Notes under the pieces: generated by a model
Databases searched by the model: none
What the model was told of the DNA's origin: nothing
The model's input: the letters and a program-made list of their open reading frames with translations, nothing else
From: Algibacter miyuki
GTDB lineage: Bacteria; Bacteroidota; Bacteroidia; Flavobacteriales; Flavobacteriaceae
Length of the DNA: 64,000 nucleotides
Strand: one strand, 5' to 3'
Assembly (NCBI RefSeq): GCF_042427745.1
Contig: NZ_JBHMFA010000005.1
In this document: piece by piece, positions 24,458-30,126 of the stretch
Layout of the letters: every line of letters begins with the position of its first letter
Numbering within the stretch: position 1 is the first letter of the stretch
Translations under genes and position numbers: made by a program

Positions 24458-24557
24458 AAAGTACTGTGGTAAAAAACAAGTAAAAACTCATTAACTTTTT
24501 ACTAAAGTGCTCCTGTATTTATTATCATAGGTTAGTCCAGATTTTGCGATAGCAAAA
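24458..24557 (-). mobile_element. IS110 end remnant (100 bp)
   Basis: It aligns without gaps to 21437-21536 of the full IS110 (the transposase 3' end and flank) with a handful of substitutions, then stops abruptly. It too follows GCACAAC directly. The flanks before GCACAAC differ (AACGAG against CCGAAC), so this is a second insertion that later lost most of its length. Confidence 0.85.
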
Positions 24558-24649
24558 ATGGTTTCATGACTAAAAGAAAGGGTAAATTTGGCGTCTTTTT
24601 AGGTTGCACTAATTATCCTAGATGCAAAAACACCATAAAACTGCAATAA
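24558..24649 (+). pseudogene. 3' fragment of a gene encoding a topoisomerase-type C4 zinc finger
   Basis: Directly after the IS110 remnant, a frame reads NGFMTKRKGKFGVFLGCTNYP then RCKNT, ending at TAA (24647). This is the second half of a zf-C4_Topoisom zinc ribbon (GxFxGCxxYPxC), with the first Cys pair missing. An ATG exists at 24566 but the fragment is only 27 codons. The 5' part was probably deleted together with the rest of the IS110. Confidence 0.5.
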
Positions 24650-24718
24650 GCTCTGTTCCCGTTAAAGCCAAATTGATTTACAAAATTCGTAGGTAATATT
24701 ATTATCTAATAACATATA

Positions 24719-25156
24719 TTACTTAATAGATGCTTTCCCCCCATATTTAAGCTCAAACATTAAACGTTTAATTTCTTTTATCTCTTCATTTAAAAGTAAA
24801 ATATCGTTTTTAGTTGCTGGTAACGTATTAGGCATAAATACCTTTTTTAACCCATAACTAAGAGTATCTGCGGCTACAGTGCCAATCATTGTACTTTTAA
24901 CAGAGTCTAAATTCACACCACTTATTTTTTTCTCAATAGCTGCTAATTTCTCTTCAAGAACAACTGGATTATTAATGGTATTTTGATCTAGTACTTTTAG
25001 TCCTGGTTCTTCTTTTTGATAATGTCCTGATACATATTTATAATTATTACGTTTATAGCTTGCTTTCGTTTTACAACTATTTGTGCAATACACATGATTG
25101 CTTCTTCTTGCTTCAAATTGCTCATAGCAATGTTTGCAGCTTTTTATCTTTTTCAT
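24719..25156 (-). CDS. Zinc-ribbon protein of the island module
   Basis: 145 residues. An N-terminal zinc ribbon, CKHCYEQFEA..YCTNSCKTKASYKRNN, has two CxxC/CxxxC pairs. A middle part follows with a predicted coiled coil at the C-terminus (LLLNEEIKEIKRLMFELKYG). Similar small zinc-ribbon proteins occur on Bacteroidota phages and islands; the Cys pattern resembles that at the start of the 29278-29862 protein. It is last in the minus-strand module, 55 bp after the ATPase gene. Probably DNA-binding; role unknown. Confidence 0.6.
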   Translation of the reverse strand: MKKIKSCKHCYEQFEARRSNHVYCTNSCKTKASYKRNNYKYVSGHYQKEEPGLKVLDQNTINNPVVLEEKLAAIEKKISGVNLDSVKSTMIGTVAADTLSYGLKKVFMPNTLPATKNDILLLNEEIKEIKRLMFELKYGGKASIK

Positions 25157-25210
25157 AAGTTATCGTGTTGTTTTTGCTGATTTAACTTGATTAAAACGTT
25201 AAATAAGGTG

Positions 25211-25963
25211 TTATTTAACGTTTTTACCTCTCATACTCATTCCTGGAAACTCAACAATATTGAATATATCAAACACGCGATCATAAATAAAATCTTCATA
25301 TTTATCTCCAATTTTATCTAATGCCATCTCCACATCACCTGGAAATTGGTTGTCATAATTAATTGCTGCAAACGTTAATTTATTATTTTGATATCTGCTA
25401 GCAAGTAACTCCTTAATCAAATTAGTTTTACCAAAATTCGAAGCTGCTTTTTCTCTTAAAAGATCATCAAAAATACGCCGACCGTTAAAGTATTTATTAT
25501 AAAACTCCCGTTTATTTAAGGGCTCCAATAATCCTTCATATTCCATTACCAGATCTGAAGACAAATGATAGGTGGTTCTTAAAAAAGGATGTACATCCAG
25601 CGTTTTACTCATTGCCTCTAAAAATGACGATTTTCCTGTACCCACTCCTCCAACTAAAAGCAAACCTTTATTAAAATTTGGGGCCGATTGTTCTTTTAAC
25701 CTTAGTAATGGTGATTGAAAAAACTTATCATCTCGTATTAAATAGTTAACAATAATATCTACTTTTTGTAAATTATCGTCATTTTGTAAAAATTCCTTTT
25801 TAATGATGGTCTTTAGATTTTTCAAAAATAATGTTTTCACATTTTTGTAATTCCATTCTAGCTTCATTCTTTCTTTCGATTTAATTTGTGCTGTATTTTT
25901 TTGTTCTAAAACTTGAAAGCTTTTAACATCAAATTTTTTATTAATTATTTCACTTATATGCAT
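25211..25963 (-). CDS. DnaC/IstB-like AAA ATPase (replication helicase-loader type)
   Basis: 250 residues. Walker A is G105-GVGTG-K111-S112, preceded by KGLLLVG. A Walker B-like RRIFDDLLRE follows, then FAAINYDNQFPG, which resembles the sensor-1 region of DnaC-type loaders. The N-terminal 90 residues are helical. The start codon overlaps the stop of the upstream winged-helix gene (TAATG), indicating coupled translation. DnaC-like ATPases beside an initiator-like protein are a common replication pair on phages, satellites and plasmids. It probably supports replication of the excised island. Confidence 0.72.
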   Translation of the reverse strand: MHISEIINKKFDVKSFQVLEQKNTAQIKSKERMKLEWNYKNVKTLFLKNLKTIIKKEFLQNDDNLQKVDIIVNYLIRDDKFFQSPLLRLKEQSAPNFNKGLLLVGGVGTGKSSFLEAMSKTLDVHPFLRTTYHLSSDLVMEYEGLLEPLNKREFYNKYFNGRRIFDDLLREKAASNFGKTNLIKELLASRYQNNKLTFAAINYDNQFPGDVEMALDKIGDKYEDFIYDRVFDIFNIVEFPGMSMRGKNVK

Positions 25964-26646
25964 TATCTATTTTTTATAAATTTAGACTTCAATGGAGCCG
26001 ATTTCTCATTAGACAACCATTTGTCTAATCGTTTATCTAGCTCCCAATATGTTTGACTTTCAAATCGCATTAAATTTTTAGAAGTATCTACTTCAGACCA
26101 ATAATTATAAAAATCATTTAAAATCTTATTTGAAAAATTAGTGAGAGCAAAAACATCTTCTTTAAATCTATTTTTTCTATTAATTATATTTTCTTCTTTT
26201 TCTTTCTTAGTAGTTGCTACTAAATTGCGATTCGTTTGTGCTTCAATTGCTAAATTCTTGTTACTTTGTTTGCTATTTTGTTTGCTATTTTGTTTGTTAT
26301 TCTGTTTGCTATTTTCAGACACTTGGAAATCGACATCATCAAAATAGTCTGAAGTAATAATAACCTTAGTATATTTTGTATGTGGCTCTAGCTTTATTTC
26401 CTTGGTAGACAGTAATTTGTCCAAAGCCGTTCTAACCTTACTTATGGATAAACCTGTTTCTATGGCCAATCGCTCTTTTGATGTTATAAACTCCCCTTTA
26501 CGGATTGTTATTCCTTGCCATTTTTTTGTACTGTAATTTGCCTTTATTAAACAATGTATAAATAGCTTACATGTGTTTAGATCCGTATACCACTCCCAGT
26601 CTACTAAATCTCTGTATAGTTTTATAAAACCTGTTTGAATTGTCAT
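25963..26646 (-). CDS. Replication-initiator-like winged-helix protein
   Basis: 227 residues. The N-terminal about 105 residues look like the phage/plasmid replisome-organiser winged helix: TGFIKLYRDLVDWEWYTD, then KGEFITSKERLAIETGLSIS and KVRTALDKLLSTKEI. A low-complexity SKQNNKQNSKQNSKQSNKN linker (about 114-133; a direct repeat in the DNA around 26262-26310) precedes a C-terminal helix-rich part (FSNKILNDFYNYWSEVD). Gln/Asn linkers of this kind separate DnaD-like N- and C-domains. It lies 15 bp downstream of the AlpA-like gene and is coupled to the ATPase gene. Confidence 0.65.
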   Translation of the reverse strand: MTIQTGFIKLYRDLVDWEWYTDLNTCKLFIHCLIKANYSTKKWQGITIRKGEFITSKERLAIETGLSISKVRTALDKLLSTKEIKLEPHTKYTKVIITSDYFDDVDFQVSENSKQNNKQNSKQNSKQSNKNLAIEAQTNRNLVATTKKEKEENIINRKNRFKEDVFALTNFSNKILNDFYNYWSEVDTSKNLMRFESQTYWELDKRLDKWLSNEKSAPLKSKFIKNR

Positions 26647-26661
26647 AAATCTATATTTAAT

Positions 26662-26994
26662 TTATGTTAATCGATTTTTAGATAAATACTCATCTACTTT
26701 ATAGTTCATAGATTGTTTTGTATCCTTTTTATCAGATTTTATCCAGTCAAGTAGTTCTGTTTTTTGGAAATATAGGCGTTTGCCTTTTTTGCTAAACGGA
26801 ATAGCCTTTTTGTGTACTAGACCATAAAGTGTAGCCTTAGCTAACTTTATGAGTTTTGCAGCTTCATCTATAGACAATAATTCGTCCTGCTGAATACGAT
26901 TTTGAGATTCGTAATTCTTTTTTAAATTGTTTGAAATACGCTCTACAAGGTTTTCAATTTCGTCCTCTGAGAGCATAAAAAATTCTTTTTTCAT
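26662..26994 (-). CDS. AlpA/excisionase-type HTH protein
   Basis: 110 residues. A coiled segment leads to an HTH_17 domain (about 43-92: DELLSIDEAAKLIKLAKATL..YGLVHKKAIPFSKKGKRLYF..KTELLDWI), the MerR-like winged helix of excisionases and AlpA-type activators. It probably directs integrase activity or switches on the replication genes downstream. Three ATCGGA repeats spaced 11 bp lie about 60 bp upstream and are likely operators. Confidence 0.78.
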   Translation of the reverse strand: MKKEFFMLSEDEIENLVERISNNLKKNYESQNRIQQDELLSIDEAAKLIKLAKATLYGLVHKKAIPFSKKGKRLYFQKTELLDWIKSDKKDTKQSMNYKVDEYLSKNRLT

Positions 26995-27055
26995 AATTGT
27001 ATAATTTATATTTATTCTTCAAATATATAATGAGTTTAGTTGGTTGGAAGACTGT

Positions 27056-27083
27056 ATCGGAAACCGATCGGAGAGGCATCGGA
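27056..27083. repeat. ATCGGA direct repeats, 11-bp spacing (operator candidate)
   Basis: ATCGGA occurs at 27056, 27067 and 27078, exactly 11 bp apart (about one helical turn). The block is in the control region of the AlpA-like/replication operon, which begins at 26994 on the minus strand. The phasing suits cooperative binding of a small HTH protein on one DNA face. Confidence 0.55.
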
Positions 27084-27140
27084 ATTTATAAAACACTAAA
27101 AAAGAGGAGAATAAACACTACAAAGGACACTATAAAACAA

Positions 27141-27178
27141 AAAAAAGAACCTAATGTTTGATTAGATTCTTTTTTTTT
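27141..27178 (-). terminator. Terminator after the integrase operon
   Basis: Minus-strand stem AAAAAAAAGAATCTAAT pairs with ATTAGGTTCTTTTTTT apart from one mismatch, around a short loop, and ends in a T-run. It lies just downstream of the 27198 stop codon. Confidence 0.65.
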
Positions 27179-27197
27179 ATTGATGTTTTTCTTTGTT

Positions 27198-28151
27198 TTA
27201 GAGCAATTCTAAAAGTAATTTACTTAAAAATCTTACCATAAAAGGAACCTTCAGTTTTTGCAATTTAGCTTTAGTATCCTCAATTAATTCCTTTTGCCCA
27301 TGAGTTGCGGTATAATAGCTAATCCCTTTGTTCGCCATGGAGTAAAACGTGCTGTTCTTTACATTTTTTTTAAAAATAGAAAGATCCTCATAACTACCTA
27401 TTATTTTGGCAAACCTTATGAATTCTGTGAGTGGTATTTCTGCGAGGTTATTTTTTTTATTTTCATCATTAAATATTGCAAATAGTAAAGCACGCTCACC
27501 ATCAGAAAAACTGTTTATAATTTCTACAGCATCTATTTCTTCTATTGAAAGCTCATCTTTATTTTTAATACTTAAAGCAGGCTTCCCTCCTTTTCTTTTA
27601 GATTTTTCAACACGCTCAGCTTCTTTGCGCTCATCAATTCTCTTTGGATACTTTACATCTAACATCTCATTATATGCACTAGAGTTTTCATAACCTCCCC
27701 CTTGAAAATCTATTAGATAAAAATATTCATATTTATTTAATTCATAAATTAACTGGTAATAATTATAATAATTATGAAAATGTCTAGTAACCTCTTTTAA
27801 TGATTCTGAAATTGCTAAATCACGGACAAAACAGTCATAATTGTATTCACCTTGAGTAATGAAAGCTTTTAACACCTCGTCGTTCAAAGCCCATGAAATA
27901 ATGTCTTCTTCATCCCCTTCATAATAGCTATGTCTCTTTTGAAACTCTAAAAAGGCAGAATTAGCCTTTTCATGTAAAATATTTTCATATTTATTAATTC
28001 TATATTCATTAAAAGCCTTTAACATTTTATTAGCCATATTCAGAAACGATCTGTTCTTTTTATTCGCTTCCTTAAATTGTTTAATCATAATTATCTTAGA
28101 GTAATTATAATATTTTTCATAGAAACTAAGGTAAGTTTTAAGATAATCCAT
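27198..28151 (-). CDS. Island protein of unknown function downstream of the integrase
   Basis: 317 residues, mostly helical and charged. Its start overlaps the end of the integrase gene by 14 bp, so it is translated with it. Recognisable features: a basic patch RIDERKEAERVEKSKRKGGKP (about 173-193) and a helical C-terminal domain (EIINSFSDGERALLFAIF..ENKKNNLAEIPLTEFIRFAKIIG), ending in a hydrophobic tail (MVRFLSKLLLELL). I do not recognise the family. Genes at this place in Bacteroidota integrative elements are often accessory to excision or integration. Confidence 0.6.
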   Translation of the reverse strand: MDYLKTYLSFYEKYYNYSKIIMIKQFKEANKKNRSFLNMANKMLKAFNEYRINKYENILHEKANSAFLEFQKRHSYYEGDEEDIISWALNDEVLKAFITQGEYNYDCFVRDLAISESLKEVTRHFHNYYNYYQLIYELNKYEYFYLIDFQGGGYENSSAYNEMLDVKYPKRIDERKEAERVEKSKRKGGKPALSIKNKDELSIEEIDAVEIINSFSDGERALLFAIFNDENKKNNLAEIPLTEFIRFAKIIGSYEDLSIFKKNVKNSTFYSMANKGISYYTATHGQKELIEDTKAKLQKLKVPFMVRFLSKLLLELL

Positions 28152-29277
28152 CTAAATCTAAATTTATGCGGTTAGCAGCTCCTACTTTATTTTTATCCAT
28201 TACTTTGGTATAAATCTGTGTAGTTGAAATATTTTTGTGTCCTAATAGTTTTGAAACGGTGTAAATGTCAGTTCCATTTGCTAATTGCAGTGTAGCATAA
28301 CTATGCCTAAAATTATGAAATGAAATTTTCTTATTTATGCCAGCTGCCTCAATCCATTTTTTTAGTGGTCTAACTATTTGCGAATATTTAATATCTTTAA
28401 ATATGATACCTGTAGAGGGGTCTTGTAACTTTAAAATGCTATAAGCAGACTCTGAAATGGGATGATTATTTATATTCCCTGTTTTCTGCTCTCTAAGCTT
28501 AACATAATCTCCTAGATGTTTATCTTGATACATTTTCTCCCAAGTTAAATTCTTAATATCTATAAACCTTAGTCCTGTTAAAGCAGAAAAAATGGCCATG
28601 TGTTTTATTTTTTCAATCTTTATATCGGTTTTCCACAGTAAAGAAAGCTCCGCTTCCGTTAAATACTCTCTATGCGTTTCCTCTTCTTTAATATAGTCTG
28701 CATGTAACGCTAAATTGGTTGTGGTTAAATTCTGCTTGTAAGCTTCTTTAAGTACATATATAAATTTCTTATAATAAGACGAAGCCGTATTTATAGCCAA
28801 ACTACCTTTTTTAGTTCTTAGGTTTTTAGTTGATAGTAAAAAACTTCTATACTTCTTAATATGCAAAAGTGTAATTTGATTAGTAGTTAATTTATGACCT
28901 GCAAATTCTTCAAAATACTTTAAAGAAGCCTTCCATGATAAATAATTATTTCGGCTACTTTTATTATAATATTCCTCGATAATAGTTTGATAAAAAGCTA
29001 CAAAGTTTAAACTAAAATTGATGTTCTCTTTAAATCCATATTCTTTATCCCTTATTTGAATTAAGCGTTTAGATCTTACAAGTTCAGCAAACTGAATTGT
29101 TTCTTTATTATGCGATTTTTCCATCTCATTCTTGGGAACACTATAAATTTGAAGTTTTAAAAACTCCCTCCTTGTTTCCTTTCCTGTTTCTGGATTAATA
29201 ATTGCAGGGTAATAGTCCAAGTATAGACTTCTTTTACCATTTGCTACTTCTTTATCTCTTAATGTTACATTAGCCAT
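28138..29277 (-). CDS. Tyrosine-family site-specific integrase
   Basis: 379 residues. The N-terminal arm-binding domain (about 1-80) is followed by a SAM-like core-binding domain (about 90-195) and the catalytic domain with a complete active site: R237 (ALTGLRFID), K265 (LREQKTGN), H321-xx-R324 (HNFRHSYATL), H347 (LLGHKN) and Y356 (QIYTKVM). This is the Bacteroidota phage/transposon integrase type, and it lacks the extra alpha-helix region expected of integron IntI. Its start codon directly follows the stop of the HTH gene. It should catalyse island insertion between the mnmE att repeats. Confidence 0.93.
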   Translation of the reverse strand: MANVTLRDKEVANGKRSLYLDYYPAIINPETGKETRREFLKLQIYSVPKNEMEKSHNKETIQFAELVRSKRLIQIRDKEYGFKENINFSLNFVAFYQTIIEEYYNKSSRNNYLSWKASLKYFEEFAGHKLTTNQITLLHIKKYRSFLLSTKNLRTKKGSLAINTASSYYKKFIYVLKEAYKQNLTTTNLALHADYIKEEETHREYLTEAELSLLWKTDIKIEKIKHMAIFSALTGLRFIDIKNLTWEKMYQDKHLGDYVKLREQKTGNINNHPISESAYSILKLQDPSTGIIFKDIKYSQIVRPLKKWIEAAGINKKISFHNFRHSYATLQLANGTDIYTVSKLLGHKNISTTQIYTKVMDKNKVGAANRINLDLDGLS

Positions 29278-29862
29278 TTAACTCCTTTTATTTGGTGCTC
29301 CATATAATTTTCGAATATCTCTTTTTAACACATAGGTAAAACGACCTTTCTTTATTTTCTCTATACCTTTTAATTTTAAGTGTCTTTCAATCGACCTAAG
29401 GGAGATTTTATAATACTCTGAAATTTCTCCCATAAAATAATACTTCTTTTCATCAAACTCTTTTTTCTTTATCTCGACCTTTTTATCATTGGGTTTATTA
29501 AATCCTTGCCTGCATAAATGATCTAAATCCTTTCTAGAAACTAAAACACGACCTCGTATTTTAAAACTCAATAAATCTCCTGATAAGATTAAACGCTTAA
29601 TTGTTGATCTGCTAACATTTAATAAAATCCCACAATCTGTTACACTTAAAAACTCCTTAACCTTAACCAGTTCCAACCGTTCTGAAAAGGGATGTCTCTC
29701 CGTAATTTCACTGTTTTTGGCGAGAACTTGTCGTGTTTTCTTTGCCTTATGCTTATAGTGTTTTTGGTTACAAGAAAGGCTGCAATACTTAGTCTTTGTA
29801 GTCTTTGCTTGGAATTTCTCCCCACAATATGTACATCTTTTATTTACTAACATACGACACAA
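29278..29862 (-). CDS. Zinc-ribbon plus double-HTH DNA-binding protein (excisionase-like)
   Basis: 194 residues; Met4 is an alternative start. It has an N-terminal zinc ribbon (CTYCGEKFQA..KYCSLSCNQKHYKHK), then an HTH_17 domain (about 70-115: VKEFLSVTDCGILLNVSRST, IKRLILSGDLLSF), then a second HTH-like region (about 138-185: YFMGEISEYYKISLRSIERHLK). Two DNA-binding helices in tandem suit binding to phased repeats, and five GGTTC repeats with 10-bp spacing lie just upstream of the gene. The stop codon abuts the integrase ATG. Likely role: excision directionality or autoregulation of the integrase operon. Confidence 0.7.
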   Translation of the reverse strand: MCRMLVNKRCTYCGEKFQAKTTKTKYCSLSCNQKHYKHKAKKTRQVLAKNSEITERHPFSERLELVKVKEFLSVTDCGILLNVSRSTIKRLILSGDLLSFKIRGRVLVSRKDLDHLCRQGFNKPNDKKVEIKKKEFDEKKYYFMGEISEYYKISLRSIERHLKLKGIEKIKKGRFTYVLKRDIRKLYGAPNKRS

Positions 29863-29878
29863 TTTCGCTTTTTTTTAT

Positions 29879-29923
29879 GGTTCTATGCGGTTCTAGAGGG
29901 TTCAGAGTGGTTCTACATGGTTC
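29879..29923. repeat. Five GGTTC iterons at exact 10-bp period
   Basis: GGTTC begins at 29879, 29889, 29899, 29909 and 29919; the five bases between copies vary. The block lies about 17 bp upstream of the zinc-ribbon/HTH-integrase operon start (29862, minus strand). One-turn phasing and strict core conservation point to cooperative protein binding (operator, excisionase site or replication iterons). Confidence 0.7.
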
Positions 29924-29985
29924 AAATAAAACCAACAGGCGACAATCTTGATGCAAACATAACAAAAAACACAAAACGAGGTACA

Positions 29986-30021
29986 AAATAGGTACAAAAA
30001 ACAATAAAAATGTACCTATTT
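29986..30021. repeat. Inverted repeat AAATAGGTACA / TGTACCTATTT
   Basis: Perfect 11-bp arms (29986-29996 and 30011-30021) separated by 14 bp, between the integrase operon and the right att site. An extra GGTACAAAA lies at 29980. A candidate integrase arm site or hairpin. Confidence 0.5.
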
Positions 30022-30051
30022 AAACAAAATAACGAAAAGCAATAAAACAAA

Positions 30052-30076
30052 AAAACCCTTGTTTTACAAGGGTTTT
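30052..30076 (-). terminator. Terminator downstream of mnmE, supplied by the island
   Basis: AAAACCCTTGT and ACAAGGGTTTT form a perfect 11-bp stem with a 3-nt loop. On the minus strand the following bases are Ts. It lies about 30 bp past the mnmE stop and inside the island boundary, so the island brought it. Confidence 0.75.
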
Positions 30077-30098
30077 CTTTGTTTTATTATGTTTTGTT

Positions 30099-30126
30099 TT
30101 TGGTATTTACTTTCCAATACAGAAAT
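30099..30126. repeat. Right attachment site at the 3' end of mnmE (28-bp direct repeat)
   Basis: Identical to 5215-5242. It covers the last 18 bases of mnmE (codons FCIGK and stop) plus 2 bases upstream and 8 downstream. The gene end stays intact after integration. Confidence 0.88.

Larger units (their letters stand above)
5404..24557 (+). mobile_element. Integron-like cassette array (attC-like junctions, no IntI)
   Basis: Plus-strand gene units are bounded by complementary ends. Start/end pairs seen: GTTATAGGCA 7903 / TGCCTATAAC 9545; GTTGGATTT 9594 / AAAACCAAC 11753; GTTGGCAA 11859 / TTGCCAAA 13370; GTTATAT 13482 / ATATAAC 15182; GTTGGCAGC 15554 / GCTGCCAAC 17627; GTTGTGCCTC 17752 / GAGGCACAAC 21427; GTTGTGC 22784 / GCACAAC 24451. 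A first unit (6013-7902) has weaker ends. Each end is followed by a foldable 40-380 bp spacer leading to the next GTT. This is the layout of integron cassettes, whose attC R'' pairs with the R' at the cassette's own start. The island integrase is not an IntI, so the array resembles a CALIN (attC cluster lacking integrase). The core matches GTTRRRY strictly at only one junction, so this may be a distinct system. Confidence 0.7.
5215..30126. mobile_element. Genomic island integrated at the 3' end of mnmE (about 24.9 kb)
   Basis: The boundaries are the exact 28-bp repeats at 5215-5242 and 30099-30126. A tyrosine recombinase with a complete active site lies close to the right boundary and reads away from mnmE. 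The island carries a replication-like module (24719-26994) and a plus-strand cargo array with integron-like junctions, plus IS110 and IS30 elements. No relaxase, type IV secretion, terminase or capsid gene is seen, so transfer would need a helper phage or conjugative element, or transduction. Use of the mnmE (trmE/thdF) 3' end recalls SGI1. Excision would restore mnmE next to the DeoR regulator. Confidence 0.85.

Noticed and set aside
26262..26310. Tandem repeat as a possible CRISPR or iteron array
   Set aside because: It lies inside the winged-helix gene and encodes the Asn/Lys/Gln linker; unit lengths are codon multiples and there are no spacers.
28138..29277. Island integrase as the integron integrase
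   Set aside because: Its N-terminal arm-binding and SAM-like domains are those of Bacteroidota phage/transposon integrases, the IntI-specific additional region is not seen, and it is placed at the mnmE att site, not beside the first cassette.
24719..29862. Conjugation or relaxase genes in the island
   Set aside because: None of the seven module proteins shows relaxase HUH or coupling-ATPase motifs; the only P-loop protein is short and DnaC-like.
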